The translations under genes and the position numbers were made by a program. The notes under the pieces were generated by a model, which had not been told where the DNA came from, ran no database searches, and was given only the letters and a program-made list of their open reading frames with translations. Shown one piece after another: positions 25,871-33,573 of a stretch of DNA of 64,000 nucleotides. The DNA lies in contig CAVGXR010000042.1 of assembly GCA_963633225.1 (NCBI GenBank), positions 62,001-126,000 on the forward strand, in the 5' to 3' direction. This DNA comes from F23-B02 sp963633225. Lineage in GTDB: Bacteria > Bacillota > Clostridia > Oscillospirales > Oscillospiraceae. Every line of letters begins with the position of its first letter. The stretch's first letter is position 1.

Positions 25871-25914
25871 TAACAAAAACTACTGTGCTCATTTGAGTAC
25901 AGTAGTTTTTGTTA
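25871..25914. terminator. Bidirectional terminator between ATP-grasp/LRR gene and xerD
   Basis: Twenty-bp stem with one G-T wobble (25871-25890 and 25895-25914), loop ATTT, and T-runs within both arms' outer ends. The xerD stop codon (25912-25914) is at the end of the stem. Confidence 0.88.
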
Positions 25915-26814
25915 TCCGTTATGCGCTCTCGGATGCGCTTTGTTGTACACATCCTTGAGCTGCTTTTTCACAAGCTGTGAGTATATCTGGGTAGACGATA
26001 TATCCGAATGTCCGAGCATTTCCTGAATTGAGTGGAGATCCGCGCCGTTTTCAAGCAGGTGAGCGGCAAACGAATGGCGCAGCGTGTGCGGTGTTATCGT
26101 TTTTTCTATATGTGCCTTCTGCTGATATGACTTAATGATCTTCCAGAAGCCCTGACGGGACATACGCTCACCGCTGACGTTTACAAACAGCGCCTGCTCC
26201 GTAGGCAGAGCAATCATCTGCGGGCGGACAAACTCAATATACTCGTTCAGAGCCTTGACAGCCGTCGCATACAGGGGTATCAGACGCTCCTTATCCGTGT
26301 TAGGTGCGCACCTGACAACACCGGCTGAGGTGTTTACATCATTAATATTAAGAGCAATAAGCTCGCTGACCCTGATGCCGGTAGCATACAGCAGCTCAAG
26401 CATCGCTCTGTCTCTGTACCCCTTCGCATCCGTGCATGAGGGCTGCTCGAGCAGGAGGTCAACCTCCTTGCTCGTGAGTATCTGCGGAAGCTTATGCTGG
26501 CTTTTTTCGGGTGAAAGCTTGCCGGTTGGGTTTTCGCTGACATAGCCTTCATCTTGCAGCACGCTGTACATGCACTTGAGCGAGGCTATAGCTCTGGACA
26601 CGGTGGCAACAGATTTGCCGTTTCCCTTCAGCCATTCTATGTACTCTGACAGCTCGTCCTCCGTTGCGCTCGCAATAGTCTCCGTTGTGTGAGTCTGCAT
26701 AAAGTCGCCAAACTGACGGACATCACGCATATAAGAGCTGAGGGTATTTTGAGAGCTTTTCTTTACCTCTATAAGATACTTGTTGAAAACTTCGAGGCAC
26801 TCAGAATTAAGCAT
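25912..26814 (-). CDS. xerD: Tyrosine recombinase XerD
   Basis: Chromosome dimer resolution recombinase, 300 residues, the usual XerD length. Catalytic residues are R148 (GIRVSE), K176, H243-x-x-R246 (HTLRH), H269 and Y278. The N-terminal SAM-like domain spans 1-95. The order small membrane protein then xerD parallels the spoIIM-xerD neighbourhood of Bacillus, which supports XerD rather than XerC. Located 24 bp after that membrane protein gene. Confidence 0.92.
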   Translation of the reverse strand: MLNSECLEVFNKYLIEVKKSSQNTLSSYMRDVRQFGDFMQTHTTETIASATEDELSEYIEWLKGNGKSVATVSRAIASLKCMYSVLQDEGYVSENPTGKLSPEKSQHKLPQILTSKEVDLLLEQPSCTDAKGYRDRAMLELLYATGIRVSELIALNINDVNTSAGVVRCAPNTDKERLIPLYATAVKALNEYIEFVRPQMIALPTEQALFVNVSGERMSRQGFWKIIKSYQQKAHIEKTITPHTLRHSFAAHLLENGADLHSIQEMLGHSDISSTQIYSQLVKKQLKDVYNKAHPRAHNG

Positions 26815-26838
26815 CCCGGCAACCCCCTTTCTTTCAAA

Positions 26839-27360
26839 TCACAGAATAAATACCGCTGCGGAAACGAATGCAGCCAACATAAGTGCAGCCGACACTGCGC
26901 AGAACAGATTAAGCTCACGCCTGAGCCTGCGGTCAGCGCGGATAAAGCCGCGCAGCCTCGGTGCCAGAGCAAAAACGCGGTCAGAAACATATACTATTGC
27001 CGCGCAAAAAGCGAACATCACGGCAGAAAAAGCGAAAAACTCAGATGAAAACAGCTTCGACTCTGAATAAAGATAAGACATGCAGGAAGCAGCCGAGCCG
27101 CAGGCAGCGGACAGCAGCAGACAAAGTGCCCTCGCCGCAGGCATCGTCACACATGCAGCATCGGCAAAAAGCATAGCCGCAAGGCAGATCCAGCCCGATA
27201 CTTTTATCTCCTGACGGATAGACATAATATCCTCGTAAAACGGAATGCGAAGCATCGCCGCGCAGACTGCACCAAGGACAAATGCCCCCGTTATTAGCAT
27301 AAGACTCAGGGCAAAATCAGTCGAAATGCCGGTTTTTTTGCGCAAATCAATATTATCCAT
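26839..27360 (-). CDS. Small membrane protein, possibly SpoIIM-like
   Basis: A 173-residue protein with about four to five membrane helices (roughly 17-37, 57-75, 77-95, 109-130 and 150-173 from the chosen start). I do not recognise a firm family. SpoIIM, a forespore engulfment protein, is of similar size and is encoded near xerD in Bacillus, so a diverged SpoIIM is possible; this is context only. The start at 27360 is chosen because GAGGAG lies just upstream, rather than the ATG five codons earlier that contains this site. Co-transcribed with xerD. Confidence 0.7.
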   Translation of the reverse strand: MDNIDLRKKTGISTDFALSLMLITGAFVLGAVCAAMLRIPFYEDIMSIRQEIKVSGWICLAAMLFADAACVTMPAARALCLLLSAACGSAASCMSYLYSESKLFSSEFFAFSAVMFAFCAAIVYVSDRVFALAPRLRGFIRADRRLRRELNLFCAVSAALMLAAFVSAAVFIL

Positions 27361-27400
27361 CAGCTCTCCTCGCATTTACAAAAGCAGCGGAAAATAACTC

Positions 27401-27666
27401 ATGGATTTACATAATTACTGTGTACACAATATAATACAATTTTTCGATGTAATCAAGCGATTTCTAAAAATAATCTCAATTTTGTTAATTATGTCGATAT
27501 ATTATGTTAACTGTGTTATGTAAACCGTGTTACCTTCTGACTGCTTCAATTCCAATACTTCAAGTAATAATCACAAGATTTAGACGCTCATAATCGTATT
27601 TTTCACTATATGTAGGTTATCATTATGTATTATGTAAACTTACGCGACTGTATACAGATAGTTATA
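27401..27666. repeat. AT-rich gene-free gap with repeated TTATGTWAA motifs
   Basis: This is the window's longest gene-free stretch (27361-27666). It is much more AT-rich than its surroundings. It holds TTATGTTAACTGTG at 27502-27515 followed directly by TTATGTAAACCGTG at 27516-27529 (a 14-bp tandem repeat), TTATGTAAACT at 27630-27640, and the related TTATGTAAATC in inverse orientation near 27405-27415. The promoter for the xerD operon is inside. No ORF, tRNA or known RNA is visible. Confidence 0.6.
27428..27456 (-). promoter_or_regulatory. Promoter of the membrane protein-xerD operon
   Basis: TTGATT (27451-27456), 17-bp spacer, TATATT (27428-27433) on the minus strand, leader of about 60 nt. 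Confidence 0.6.
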
Positions 27667-28077
27667 TCAGGTCCTCTTTTTGCGACTTTTGTGAAAGCTT
27701 TTGTTACTTTTGCATAAATTGATGCTGCCACCTATCAAACCGCTAAGCGATGCAATTACAATAATTCTCAAAATTTTAAGCCAATCCGCCTCGCCCGGAT
27801 ATGCAAGAAGCGGTACAGCCGTCAAAATTGCTGCGTATATAAGTCCGATCATCAAGCCATATACGCCGCCTCTTCCCTGCCCTGTGTTGGCTATTATCGC
27901 TGACGTTAGTACGCTCAGCGCTATGGCAGCACTTATGACAATATCAGAATACTCCGGCGTACAGCTTCCGTTTTTTACGAGCAGAGCATAAGCACCGCAC
28001 AAAAGCGCCGTAAGCGCTATTGCAAGAATCACACCCGTCACCACTCTGCCCCTTCTTTTATTTTTGCTTGCAGACAT
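27667..28077 (-). CDS. TIGR04086 family membrane protein
   Basis: A 136-residue protein with four membrane helices (about 12-34, 46-65, 71-91, 101-121) and a basic C-terminal tail. The pattern and its place directly after yajC match the TIGR04086 family found in Clostridia; the function is unknown. A link to protein export is inferred from the yajC neighbourhood. The start at 28077 follows GGAGG with a T-rich spacer; the longer frame beginning at 28113 would start inside the hairpin loop. Confidence 0.75.
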   Translation of the reverse strand: MSASKNKRRGRVVTGVILAIALTALLCGAYALLVKNGSCTPEYSDIVISAAIALSVLTSAIIANTGQGRGGVYGLMIGLIYAAILTAVPLLAYPGEADWLKILRIIVIASLSGLIGGSINLCKSNKSFHKSRKKRT

Positions 28078-28078
28078 A

Positions 28079-28133
28079 AAAAATACCTCCGGCACATGAT
28101 GTTTGTACATCATATTTGTCCGAAGGTATTTTT
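28079..28133 (-). promoter_or_regulatory. Hairpin containing the ribosome-binding site of the TIGR04086 gene
   Basis: Outer 14-bp stem (28079-28092 and 28120-28133, one wobble) and inner stem ATGATG / CATCAT around the loop TACAAA. On the minus strand the 3' arm carries GGAGG, then TATTTTTT, then the ATG. It follows the yajC stop by about 12 bp and can also terminate that transcript. Confidence 0.68.
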
Positions 28134-28144
28134 ATGAGCTCTTA

Positions 28145-28468
28145 TTACTTCTTTTCTTTTTCCTTTGCTTCAGCGGCCTCGGCTCTGACGTTGCTGCTGA
28201 CTGCCCACTTCTTGAACTGAACGCGGACTCTGTCCTCGCCGGTCTCGATGGTGATATCGTCCTCGGTGACATGGACAACGGTTCCCATGATACCGCCGAT
28301 CGTAACGATCTGGTCACCGACCGTCAGTGCGCTGCGCATTTCCTCGATCTTCTTCTGCTTTTTCTTCTCGGGGCGGATCATGAAGAACCACATCAGAACG
28401 AAGAACAGAAGAAGGATAATGATCATGGAACTGGAGCTTCCCGCTCCGGTAGTCGTTGCTAAAAACAT
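28145..28468 (-). CDS. yajC: Preprotein translocase accessory subunit YajC
   Basis: Single-span membrane protein of 107 residues that associates with SecDF-YidC in protein export. After a short glycine/serine lead, one helix (about 14-32) is followed by RPEKKKQKK and the conserved cytoplasmic GDQIVTIGGIMGTV segment. Third gene of the queA-tgt-yajC group, a standard arrangement. Confidence 0.94.
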   Translation of the reverse strand: MFLATTTGAGSSSSMIIILLLFFVLMWFFMIRPEKKKQKKIEEMRSALTVGDQIVTIGGIMGTVVHVTEDDITIETGEDRVRVQFKKWAVSSNVRAEAAEAKEKEKK

Positions 28469-28548
28469 AGTGTGCTCCTTATTTTATTTAAATTTCGCTT
28501 TAAGCATTTATTTAATTATACATATTAATGCGCTGTATTTCAAGTATT

Positions 28549-29679
28549 TTATATCCTCGTATCCAACAATTTTGAATATTTCCCTCTGAACTGTTCAAAG
28601 CTGCCTTCATCAAGACTGAGGCGCAGCTTTTCCATGAGCTTATTGTAGAAATACAGATTATGCATTACCGCAAACCGCATTGCAAGCATTTCGTTTGCCT
28701 TGAACAGGTGCCGCACATACGCCCTGCTGTACCGACGGCATACGGGGCAGTCGCACTCAGGGTCTATCGGAAACTCATCTCGCATGTATTTTTCGTTTTT
28801 TATATTGATTATCCCGTTCCAAGTGAACAGATGTCCGTGTCTGCCGTTTCGCGCCGGCATCACGCAGTCAAAAAAATCAACACCGCGTGCAACGCCCTCT
28901 ATGATATTTCCGGGTGTGCCGACCCCCATAAGATAACGCGGCTTGTCCTTTGGCATATATTCCTCGACAGCCTGAATGGTATCGTACATTTCCTGATGCG
29001 TTTCGCCGACGGCAAGGCCGCCGATGGCATAGCCCGGAAGGTCGAGCTCAGCGATCTTTTTCATATGCTCTATGCGTATATCGGCAAAGGTCGCACCCTG
29101 ATTTATGCCAAACAGCATTTGCCCCGGATTGACTGCATCATCGCGGCTGTTATATTCATTCAGCGCAGCCTTGCAGCGCTTTAGCCAGCGGTAAGTGCGC
29201 TCGCAGGATCTTTCTACATAATCACGCGGCGAGGGGATCTTTATGCACTCGTCAAAGGCCATGGCAATATCCGAGCCGAGATTTGACTGTATACGCATAC
29301 TCTCCTCAGGTCCCATGAATATGTGCCGCCCGTCAATGTGGGAGTTGAACTTAACACCCTCCTCGCTTATTTTGCGCAGACTTGCAAGCGAGAATATCTG
29401 AAAACCGCCGCTGTCGGTAAGTATCGGCCCGTCCCAGGTCATGAATTTATGAAGACCGCCCATATCCCTGACAAGCTCGTCGCCGGGGCGAAGGTGCAGA
29501 TGATAAGTATTCGACAGCTCTACCTGACAGCCGATAGCTTTAAGGTCGGCGGCAGATAGCGCTCCTTTTATTGCAGCTGCCGTACCGACATTCATGAACA
29601 CCGGCGTCTGTACTGTTCCGTGAGCCGTCTCAAGCTCGCCGCGTCGGGCGTGCCCGACCTGCTTTATAAGTTTGTACAT
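28549..29679 (-). CDS. tgt: tRNA-guanine transglycosylase Tgt
   Basis: Exchanges guanine-34 for the queuosine precursor preQ1 in tRNAs with GUN anticodons. The 376-residue TIM barrel has D89 in LTDSGGFQ (general acid/base), the nucleophile aspartate in DCVMPARNGRHG near 265 and the zinc-binding CDCPVC...H cluster near 308-340. Follows queA by 11 bp. Confidence 0.97.
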   Translation of the reverse strand: MYKLIKQVGHARRGELETAHGTVQTPVFMNVGTAAAIKGALSAADLKAIGCQVELSNTYHLHLRPGDELVRDMGGLHKFMTWDGPILTDSGGFQIFSLASLRKISEEGVKFNSHIDGRHIFMGPEESMRIQSNLGSDIAMAFDECIKIPSPRDYVERSCERTYRWLKRCKAALNEYNSRDDAVNPGQMLFGINQGATFADIRIEHMKKIAELDLPGYAIGGLAVGETHQEMYDTIQAVEEYMPKDKPRYLMGVGTPGNIIEGVARGVDFFDCVMPARNGRHGHLFTWNGIINIKNEKYMRDEFPIDPECDCPVCRRYSRAYVRHLFKANEMLAMRFAVMHNLYFYNKLMEKLRLSLDEGSFEQFRGKYSKLLDTRI

Positions 29680-29690
29680 AGTCCCCTCCC

Positions 29691-30713
29691 CTATTCAATA
29701 AACATAGCATCGCCGAAGGAGAAAAATCTGTACTCCTGCTCGACGGCAGCGGAGTAAGCGTTCAGAACATGCTCGCGTCCGGCAAGAGCCGATACGAGCA
29801 TTATGAGCGTGCTCTCCGGCAGATGGAAGTTTGTTATCAGCGCATCAATGCATTTGAACTTATAGCCCGGATAGATGAATATATTCGTCCAGCCGGAGGA
29901 CGCTTTCATAGTTCCGTCATCCTGTGCAAAGCTTTCGAGCGTTCTGCAGGAGGTCGTACCGACAGCAACGACCCTGCCGCCGCTGCTCTTGGTTTCGTTT
30001 ATTATATCCGCCGTTTCCTGCGGGATCATACAAAACTCAGAGTGCATCTCATGCTCCTCTATCTTCTCAGCCTTTACGGGTCTGAAGGTTCCGAGGCCGA
30101 CATGCAGCGTAACAAAACATATCTTAACGCCCATGGCTTCGATCTCCTTGAGGAGCTCTTTTGTAAAATGCAGTCCGGCCGTCGGTGCGGCGGCGCTGCC
30201 GAGCTCACGCGAGTAGACGGTCTGATAGCGCTCCGAGTCCTGAAGCTCCTCCTTTATATAAGGCGGCAGCGGCATTTTGCCGAGCTTTTCAAGCTTTTCG
30301 AGAAAAACGCCCTCAAAGTGGAACTTGACTATTCTGTTTCCGCCCTCGGCAACGCTCATGACTGTTGCCGTAAGCTCGCCGTCCCCGAAGCTGAGCTGTG
30401 TTCCCGGCTTTGTTTTTCTGCCCGGACGGCTCAGGCACTCCCAGCAGCCGTCTCCGAGGTCTCGCAGAAGCACGAGCTCGACAAGTCCTCCGCTCTGGCG
30501 TGAGCCGATAAGCCGCGCCGGAAGGACACGCGAATCATTCATCACAAGGCAGTCGCCTTTTTTCAGGTACTTCGTTATATCATGAAAGTGCCCGTGCTCG
30601 ATCTCGCCCGTAGCCTTATCAAGATGCAGAAGGCGCGAGGCATCGCGCTTTTCCAAGGGGGTCTGAGCTATGAGCCGCTCCGGCAGGTAAAAGTCAAAAT
30701 CCGATTTATTCAT
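29691..30713 (-). CDS. queA: S-adenosylmethionine:tRNA ribosyltransferase-isomerase QueA
   Basis: Transfers and isomerises ribose from SAM to preQ1-tRNA to form epoxyqueuosine. The 340 residues start with the typical FDFYLPERLIAQTP segment and contain GLHFT, THVGLGTF and the C-terminal NFHLPESTLIMLVSA segment. First gene of queA-tgt-yajC, with a good promoter upstream. No preQ1 biosynthesis genes are visible in the window. Confidence 0.97.
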   Translation of the reverse strand: MNKSDFDFYLPERLIAQTPLEKRDASRLLHLDKATGEIEHGHFHDITKYLKKGDCLVMNDSRVLPARLIGSRQSGGLVELVLLRDLGDGCWECLSRPGRKTKPGTQLSFGDGELTATVMSVAEGGNRIVKFHFEGVFLEKLEKLGKMPLPPYIKEELQDSERYQTVYSRELGSAAAPTAGLHFTKELLKEIEAMGVKICFVTLHVGLGTFRPVKAEKIEEHEMHSEFCMIPQETADIINETKSSGGRVVAVGTTSCRTLESFAQDDGTMKASSGWTNIFIYPGYKFKCIDALITNFHLPESTLIMLVSALAGREHVLNAYSAAVEQEYRFFSFGDAMFIE

Positions 30714-30747
30714 CGCAGATATGCTCCGTTATTTAATATAATGTATG

Positions 30748-30776
30748 ATTATAATACAAAACGCCGAATAATTCAA
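30748..30776 (-). promoter_or_regulatory. Promoter of the queA-tgt-yajC operon
   Basis: TTGAAT (30771-30776), 17-bp spacer, TATAAT (30748-30753) on the minus strand. Confidence 0.72.
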
Positions 30777-30837
30777 CAACGCATATATTGCAGTCTGCCG
30801 GCATAGTGTTTAAGGATATTATGATTGGAGGTACGCC

Positions 30838-31734
30838 ATGTATAAAGCTCCGATATTCAAAGGATCCTGTACCGCGATAGTCACACCGTTTAACGACGGC
30901 GGCATTGATTACAGCAGGATGGCCGAGCTCATAGACTATCAGTATGATAACGGCACCGCGGCCATTGTAGTTTGCGGAACGACCGGCGAGAACGCAACGA
31001 TGAGCCGCTATGAGCACGAGGCGCTTATTGAATTTACCTGCCGCCATAACGACGGGCGCATGAAGATCATTGCCGGCATAGGCAGCAACGACACAAATAA
31101 GGCGCTCGGCTTTGCAAAATGTGCGCTCAGGTGCAATGCCGACGGCGTTCTTATGGTGACACCGTATTATAACAAGGCAACGCAGCTCGGACTTATAAAG
31201 CATTTTACATACGTTGCCGACAGAGTTGACATTCCCATGATAGTCTATAATGTTCCTTCTCGAACGAGCGTCGGGGTAAAGCTTGAGACCTATGTTGAGC
31301 TTTCAAAGCATCCGAATATAAACGGTGTCAAGGAGGCTTCCGGCGACTTCAGCTTATTTGCGGCAACAAGAGCCGAGTGCGGAAACGACCTGCATATATG
31401 GAGCGGCAACGACGACAACACAGTTCCGATGATGGCGCTCGGTGCGCTTGGTGTCATATCAGTAGCATCTAACCTTGTGCCGGCTGCGGTCGCAAAGCTG
31501 TGCGAGCTCTGCCTTGACGGAAGCTTCCTTCAGGCGCAGCAGCTGTATTTTAAATACTCCCGCCTGTTCTCGGTTCTGTTTATCGAAACAAATCCCATAC
31601 CGGTAAAGGCAGCCATGCGCATGATCGGCTTCGACTGCGGTTTTCTTCGTCTGCCGCTTACCGAGATATCGCCCGAACATTTGCAGCGCCTTGCCGAGAC
31701 AATGCGCTGCTGCGGGATAGCCGTAAAAGCATAG
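30838..31734 (+). CDS. dapA: 4-hydroxy-tetrahydrodipicolinate synthase DapA
   Basis: Condenses pyruvate with aspartate semialdehyde, the first committed step to meso-diaminopimelate, lysine and spore dipicolinate. The 298-residue TIM barrel carries the Schiff-base lysine K165 (VKEASGD), Y137 (VYNVPSRT) and T48/T49 (GTTGE). The ATG follows TTGGAGG. Single gene with no other dap genes next to it; ends at a shared terminator. Confidence 0.95.
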   Translation: MYKAPIFKGSCTAIVTPFNDGGIDYSRMAELIDYQYDNGTAAIVVCGTTGENATMSRYEHEALIEFTCRHNDGRMKIIAGIGSNDTNKALGFAKCALRCNADGVLMVTPYYNKATQLGLIKHFTYVADRVDIPMIVYNVPSRTSVGVKLETYVELSKHPNINGVKEASGDFSLFAATRAECGNDLHIWSGNDDNTVPMMALGALGVISVASNLVPAAVAKLCELCLDGSFLQAQQLYFKYSRLFSVLFIETNPIPVKAAMRMIGFDCGFLRLPLTEISPEHLQRLAETMRCCGIAVKA

Positions 31735-31744
31735 CAGTAAAAAC

Positions 31745-31774
31745 ACAAGGCATTGGCGCTGCCCAATGCCTTGT
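31745..31774. terminator. Terminator between dapA and the UPF0340 gene
   Basis: Twelve-bp stem ACAAGGCATTGG / CCAATGCCTTGT (31745-31756 and 31763-31774). It lies between convergent genes and probably serves both; T-runs are short. Confidence 0.75.
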
Positions 31775-31779
31775 ATCGT

Positions 31780-32322
31780 TTACTCGGGATAATGCGCTCT
31801 CACGCCGCCTATGAGCTTCGGCCTTGTGTATGCCGCCGTGACAGGTGCGTCGCCTATGTGCTTTACCGACAGCCGGAGCGGAACGGCGACCTCCTTCAGG
31901 TGCATACCGATGAGCGTGCAGCCGATATCCATACCAGCATGAGCTCTGACATGCTCGACCATCACAGGATCGCGCATCCTGTCATAAACTGCGGTGCCGA
32001 ACGAGCCGCCGGCCTTGGGCATGGGTCTTACGCAGACCTCTTCGAGCATATACTTCTCTGCCGCCTCGCGTTCTATAACAAGCGCACGGTTAAGATGCTC
32101 ACAGCACTGCGCGGCAAGGTATATGCCATTGTCATCGAGCACCTTGAGTATCGTCTCCGCGACAGCAGCTCCCGTCTCGGGGGACGAGCCCTTGCCTATA
32201 CGTTCGCCGAGTATCTCGCTCGACGAGCAGCCAACGACCACGATCGAGCCTTTTTTGAGCTTTGATTTTTCAAGCAGCTCCTTGATCGCGTTTTCGGTCT
32301 CGCTTCTTATCTGATCATACAT
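31780..32322 (-). CDS. UPF0340 / TIGR01440 family protein (YwlG-like)
   Basis: A 180-residue cytoplasmic protein of the YwlG family, widespread in Firmicutes and of unknown function. Conserved patches visible are VVGCSSSEILG near 30, QCCEHLNRALV near 76 and DIGCTLIGMHL near 140. The start at 32322 is chosen because GGAG lies nine bases upstream; the ATG three codons earlier touches that site. Divergent from the DUF3048 lipoprotein gene, with overlapping promoters. Confidence 0.88.
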   Translation of the reverse strand: MYDQIRSETENAIKELLEKSKLKKGSIVVVGCSSSEILGERIGKGSSPETGAAVAETILKVLDDNGIYLAAQCCEHLNRALVIEREAAEKYMLEEVCVRPMPKAGGSFGTAVYDRMRDPVMVEHVRAHAGMDIGCTLIGMHLKEVAVPLRLSVKHIGDAPVTAAYTRPKLIGGVRAHYPE

Positions 32323-32343
32323 TATAATCATCTCCTGCAGGCA

Positions 32344-32372
32344 ATACTAACACATTTTCGCCGGTTTGACAA
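32344..32372 (-). promoter_or_regulatory. Promoter of the UPF0340 gene
   Basis: TTGTCA (32367-32372), 17-bp spacer, TAGTAT (32344-32349) on the minus strand. Its -35 shares bases with the -35 of the divergent promoter. Confidence 0.55.
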
Positions 32373-32394
32373 TATGGCCGGTAAATAGTATAAT
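32366..32394 (+). promoter_or_regulatory. Consensus sigma-A promoter of the DUF3048 gene
   Basis: Exact TTGACA (32366-32371), 17-bp spacer, exact TATAAT (32389-32394). The best-matching promoter seen in the window. Confidence 0.85.
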
Positions 32395-32433
32395 GAATTC
32401 GAGCAAATATACTAAAATGTGAGGTGTTTCAAT

Positions 32434-33507
32434 TTGAAAAGAATATTTGCGCTTGTTCTTTCGCTGCTCATGCTGCTGTGCCTGTTCACCGGCTGCGGCA
32501 AGAATGACGATCAAAACGGCAGTGCGCCCGATGTCAACGGCGACGGCCTGAACAAGAACGAAACGGTATCCGGCCCGATCAATCCTTTGACCGGCGAGGC
32601 AGTCAGCGAGGACATAAGCGAGCTGCGTCCGTACTGTGTTATGATAAATAACCACCCCGATGCGCGTCCCCCTGTCGGCCTGTCTCAGGCTTCTATCATC
32701 TACGAGGCGCTTGCTGAGGGCGGCATAACCCGTATGATGGCTGTGTTCAACGACGTTGACGGCATAACCATCGGCTCTCTGCGCAGCGCAAGGCCCTATT
32801 ACATAAGCATGGCTCAGGCCTATGACGCTATCTACATCCACGCTGGCGGCAGCGAGCAGGCATATTCGGACATAAAGTCCCTCGGCATTGACAATATGGA
32901 CGGTGTACGCGGCTCCCGCGCAGGCGAGGCCTCGAGCTACTACCGCGACCAGACCCGCATAAATCAGGGCAAGGCCATCGAGCACACCCTGTTTGCCGAC
33001 GGCACAAAGCTTGCCTCCTTTGCGGCAAATAACTATGACCTCAAGCACGCCAGCGGCTATGACACGACCTACGGTCTGAGCTTCTCTGACGATGCCGTAT
33101 CGCAGTGCAGCGGCGGCAGCAGCACGGATTTCACCGTGCCCTACGGCTATTATAAAACCAATTTCAAGTACAACGCCGAAAAGAAGTGCTACAACGCATA
33201 TATCAGCGGTACGGAGTACACGGACGGCGGAAACAACAGCTCGATAGACCTTGCAAACGTCATCGTTCTGAATATTCCGACCCAGACTATCGACAGCTAT
33301 GGCCGTCAGGCCATGGAGCTCACGGGCTCCGGCACGGGGTACTTCTTCACCGGCGGCAAGTATGTCGAGATAAACTGGTCTCGCGCCGACCGCGCCGATA
33401 ATTTCCATTACACACTCAAGGACGGCACAGCCCTTAACCTGAGCGTCGGCAAGACCTGGATAAGCATTGCCCCGCTCGACAGCACCGACGGCATCGCGTT
33501 CAACTGA
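32434..33507 (+). CDS. DUF3048 domain lipoprotein (YerB-like)
   Basis: Exported lipoprotein of 357 residues: basic start, hydrophobic core and lipobox LFTGC with the acylated cysteine near residue 21. The rest matches the DUF3048/YerB family, with INNHPDARPPVGLSQA, YEALAEGGITRMM and the second domain with KYVEINWSR. Its role is unknown; surface or envelope function is inferred from the signal. The start is TTG at 32434 with GAGGTG seven bases upstream; a GTG 15 bp earlier lacks a ribosome site. Confidence 0.88.
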   Translation: MKRIFALVLSLLMLLCLFTGCGKNDDQNGSAPDVNGDGLNKNETVSGPINPLTGEAVSEDISELRPYCVMINNHPDARPPVGLSQASIIYEALAEGGITRMMAVFNDVDGITIGSLRSARPYYISMAQAYDAIYIHAGGSEQAYSDIKSLGIDNMDGVRGSRAGEASSYYRDQTRINQGKAIEHTLFADGTKLASFAANNYDLKHASGYDTTYGLSFSDDAVSQCSGGSSTDFTVPYGYYKTNFKYNAEKKCYNAYISGTEYTDGGNNSSIDLANVIVLNIPTQTIDSYGRQAMELTGSGTGYFFTGGKYVEINWSRADRADNFHYTLKDGTALNLSVGKTWISIAPLDSTDGIAFN

Positions 33508-33529
33508 AAAGCAAAGCATAAATAAAATT

Positions 33530-33560
33530 GCACCGCAGGACTTATCCTGCGGTGCGTTTG
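33530..33560. terminator. Bidirectional terminator between the lipoprotein and dockerin genes
   Basis: Eleven-bp perfect stem GCACCGCAGGA / TCCTGCGGTGC (33530-33540 and 33545-33555), loop CTTA, then GTTTGTTTTT on + and an ATTTTAT stretch on -. Confidence 0.85.
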
Positions 33561-33573
33561 TTTTTATTGAGAT

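Noticed and set aside
27485..27512. Complete dif site
   Set aside because: The right arm and centre resemble the Bacillus dif site, but the left arm does not match, so only half-site similarity is claimed.
31735..31800. Lysine riboswitch or other leader RNA around dapA
   Set aside because: The dapA leader (30714-30837) is short and shows no lysine-riboswitch-like structure; the hairpin after dapA is a simple terminator.
32347..33519. 390-codon open frame on the minus strand over the DUF3048 gene
   Set aside because: The opposite strand has a lipobox, ribosome site and consensus promoter; the antisense frame has no recognisable domain.
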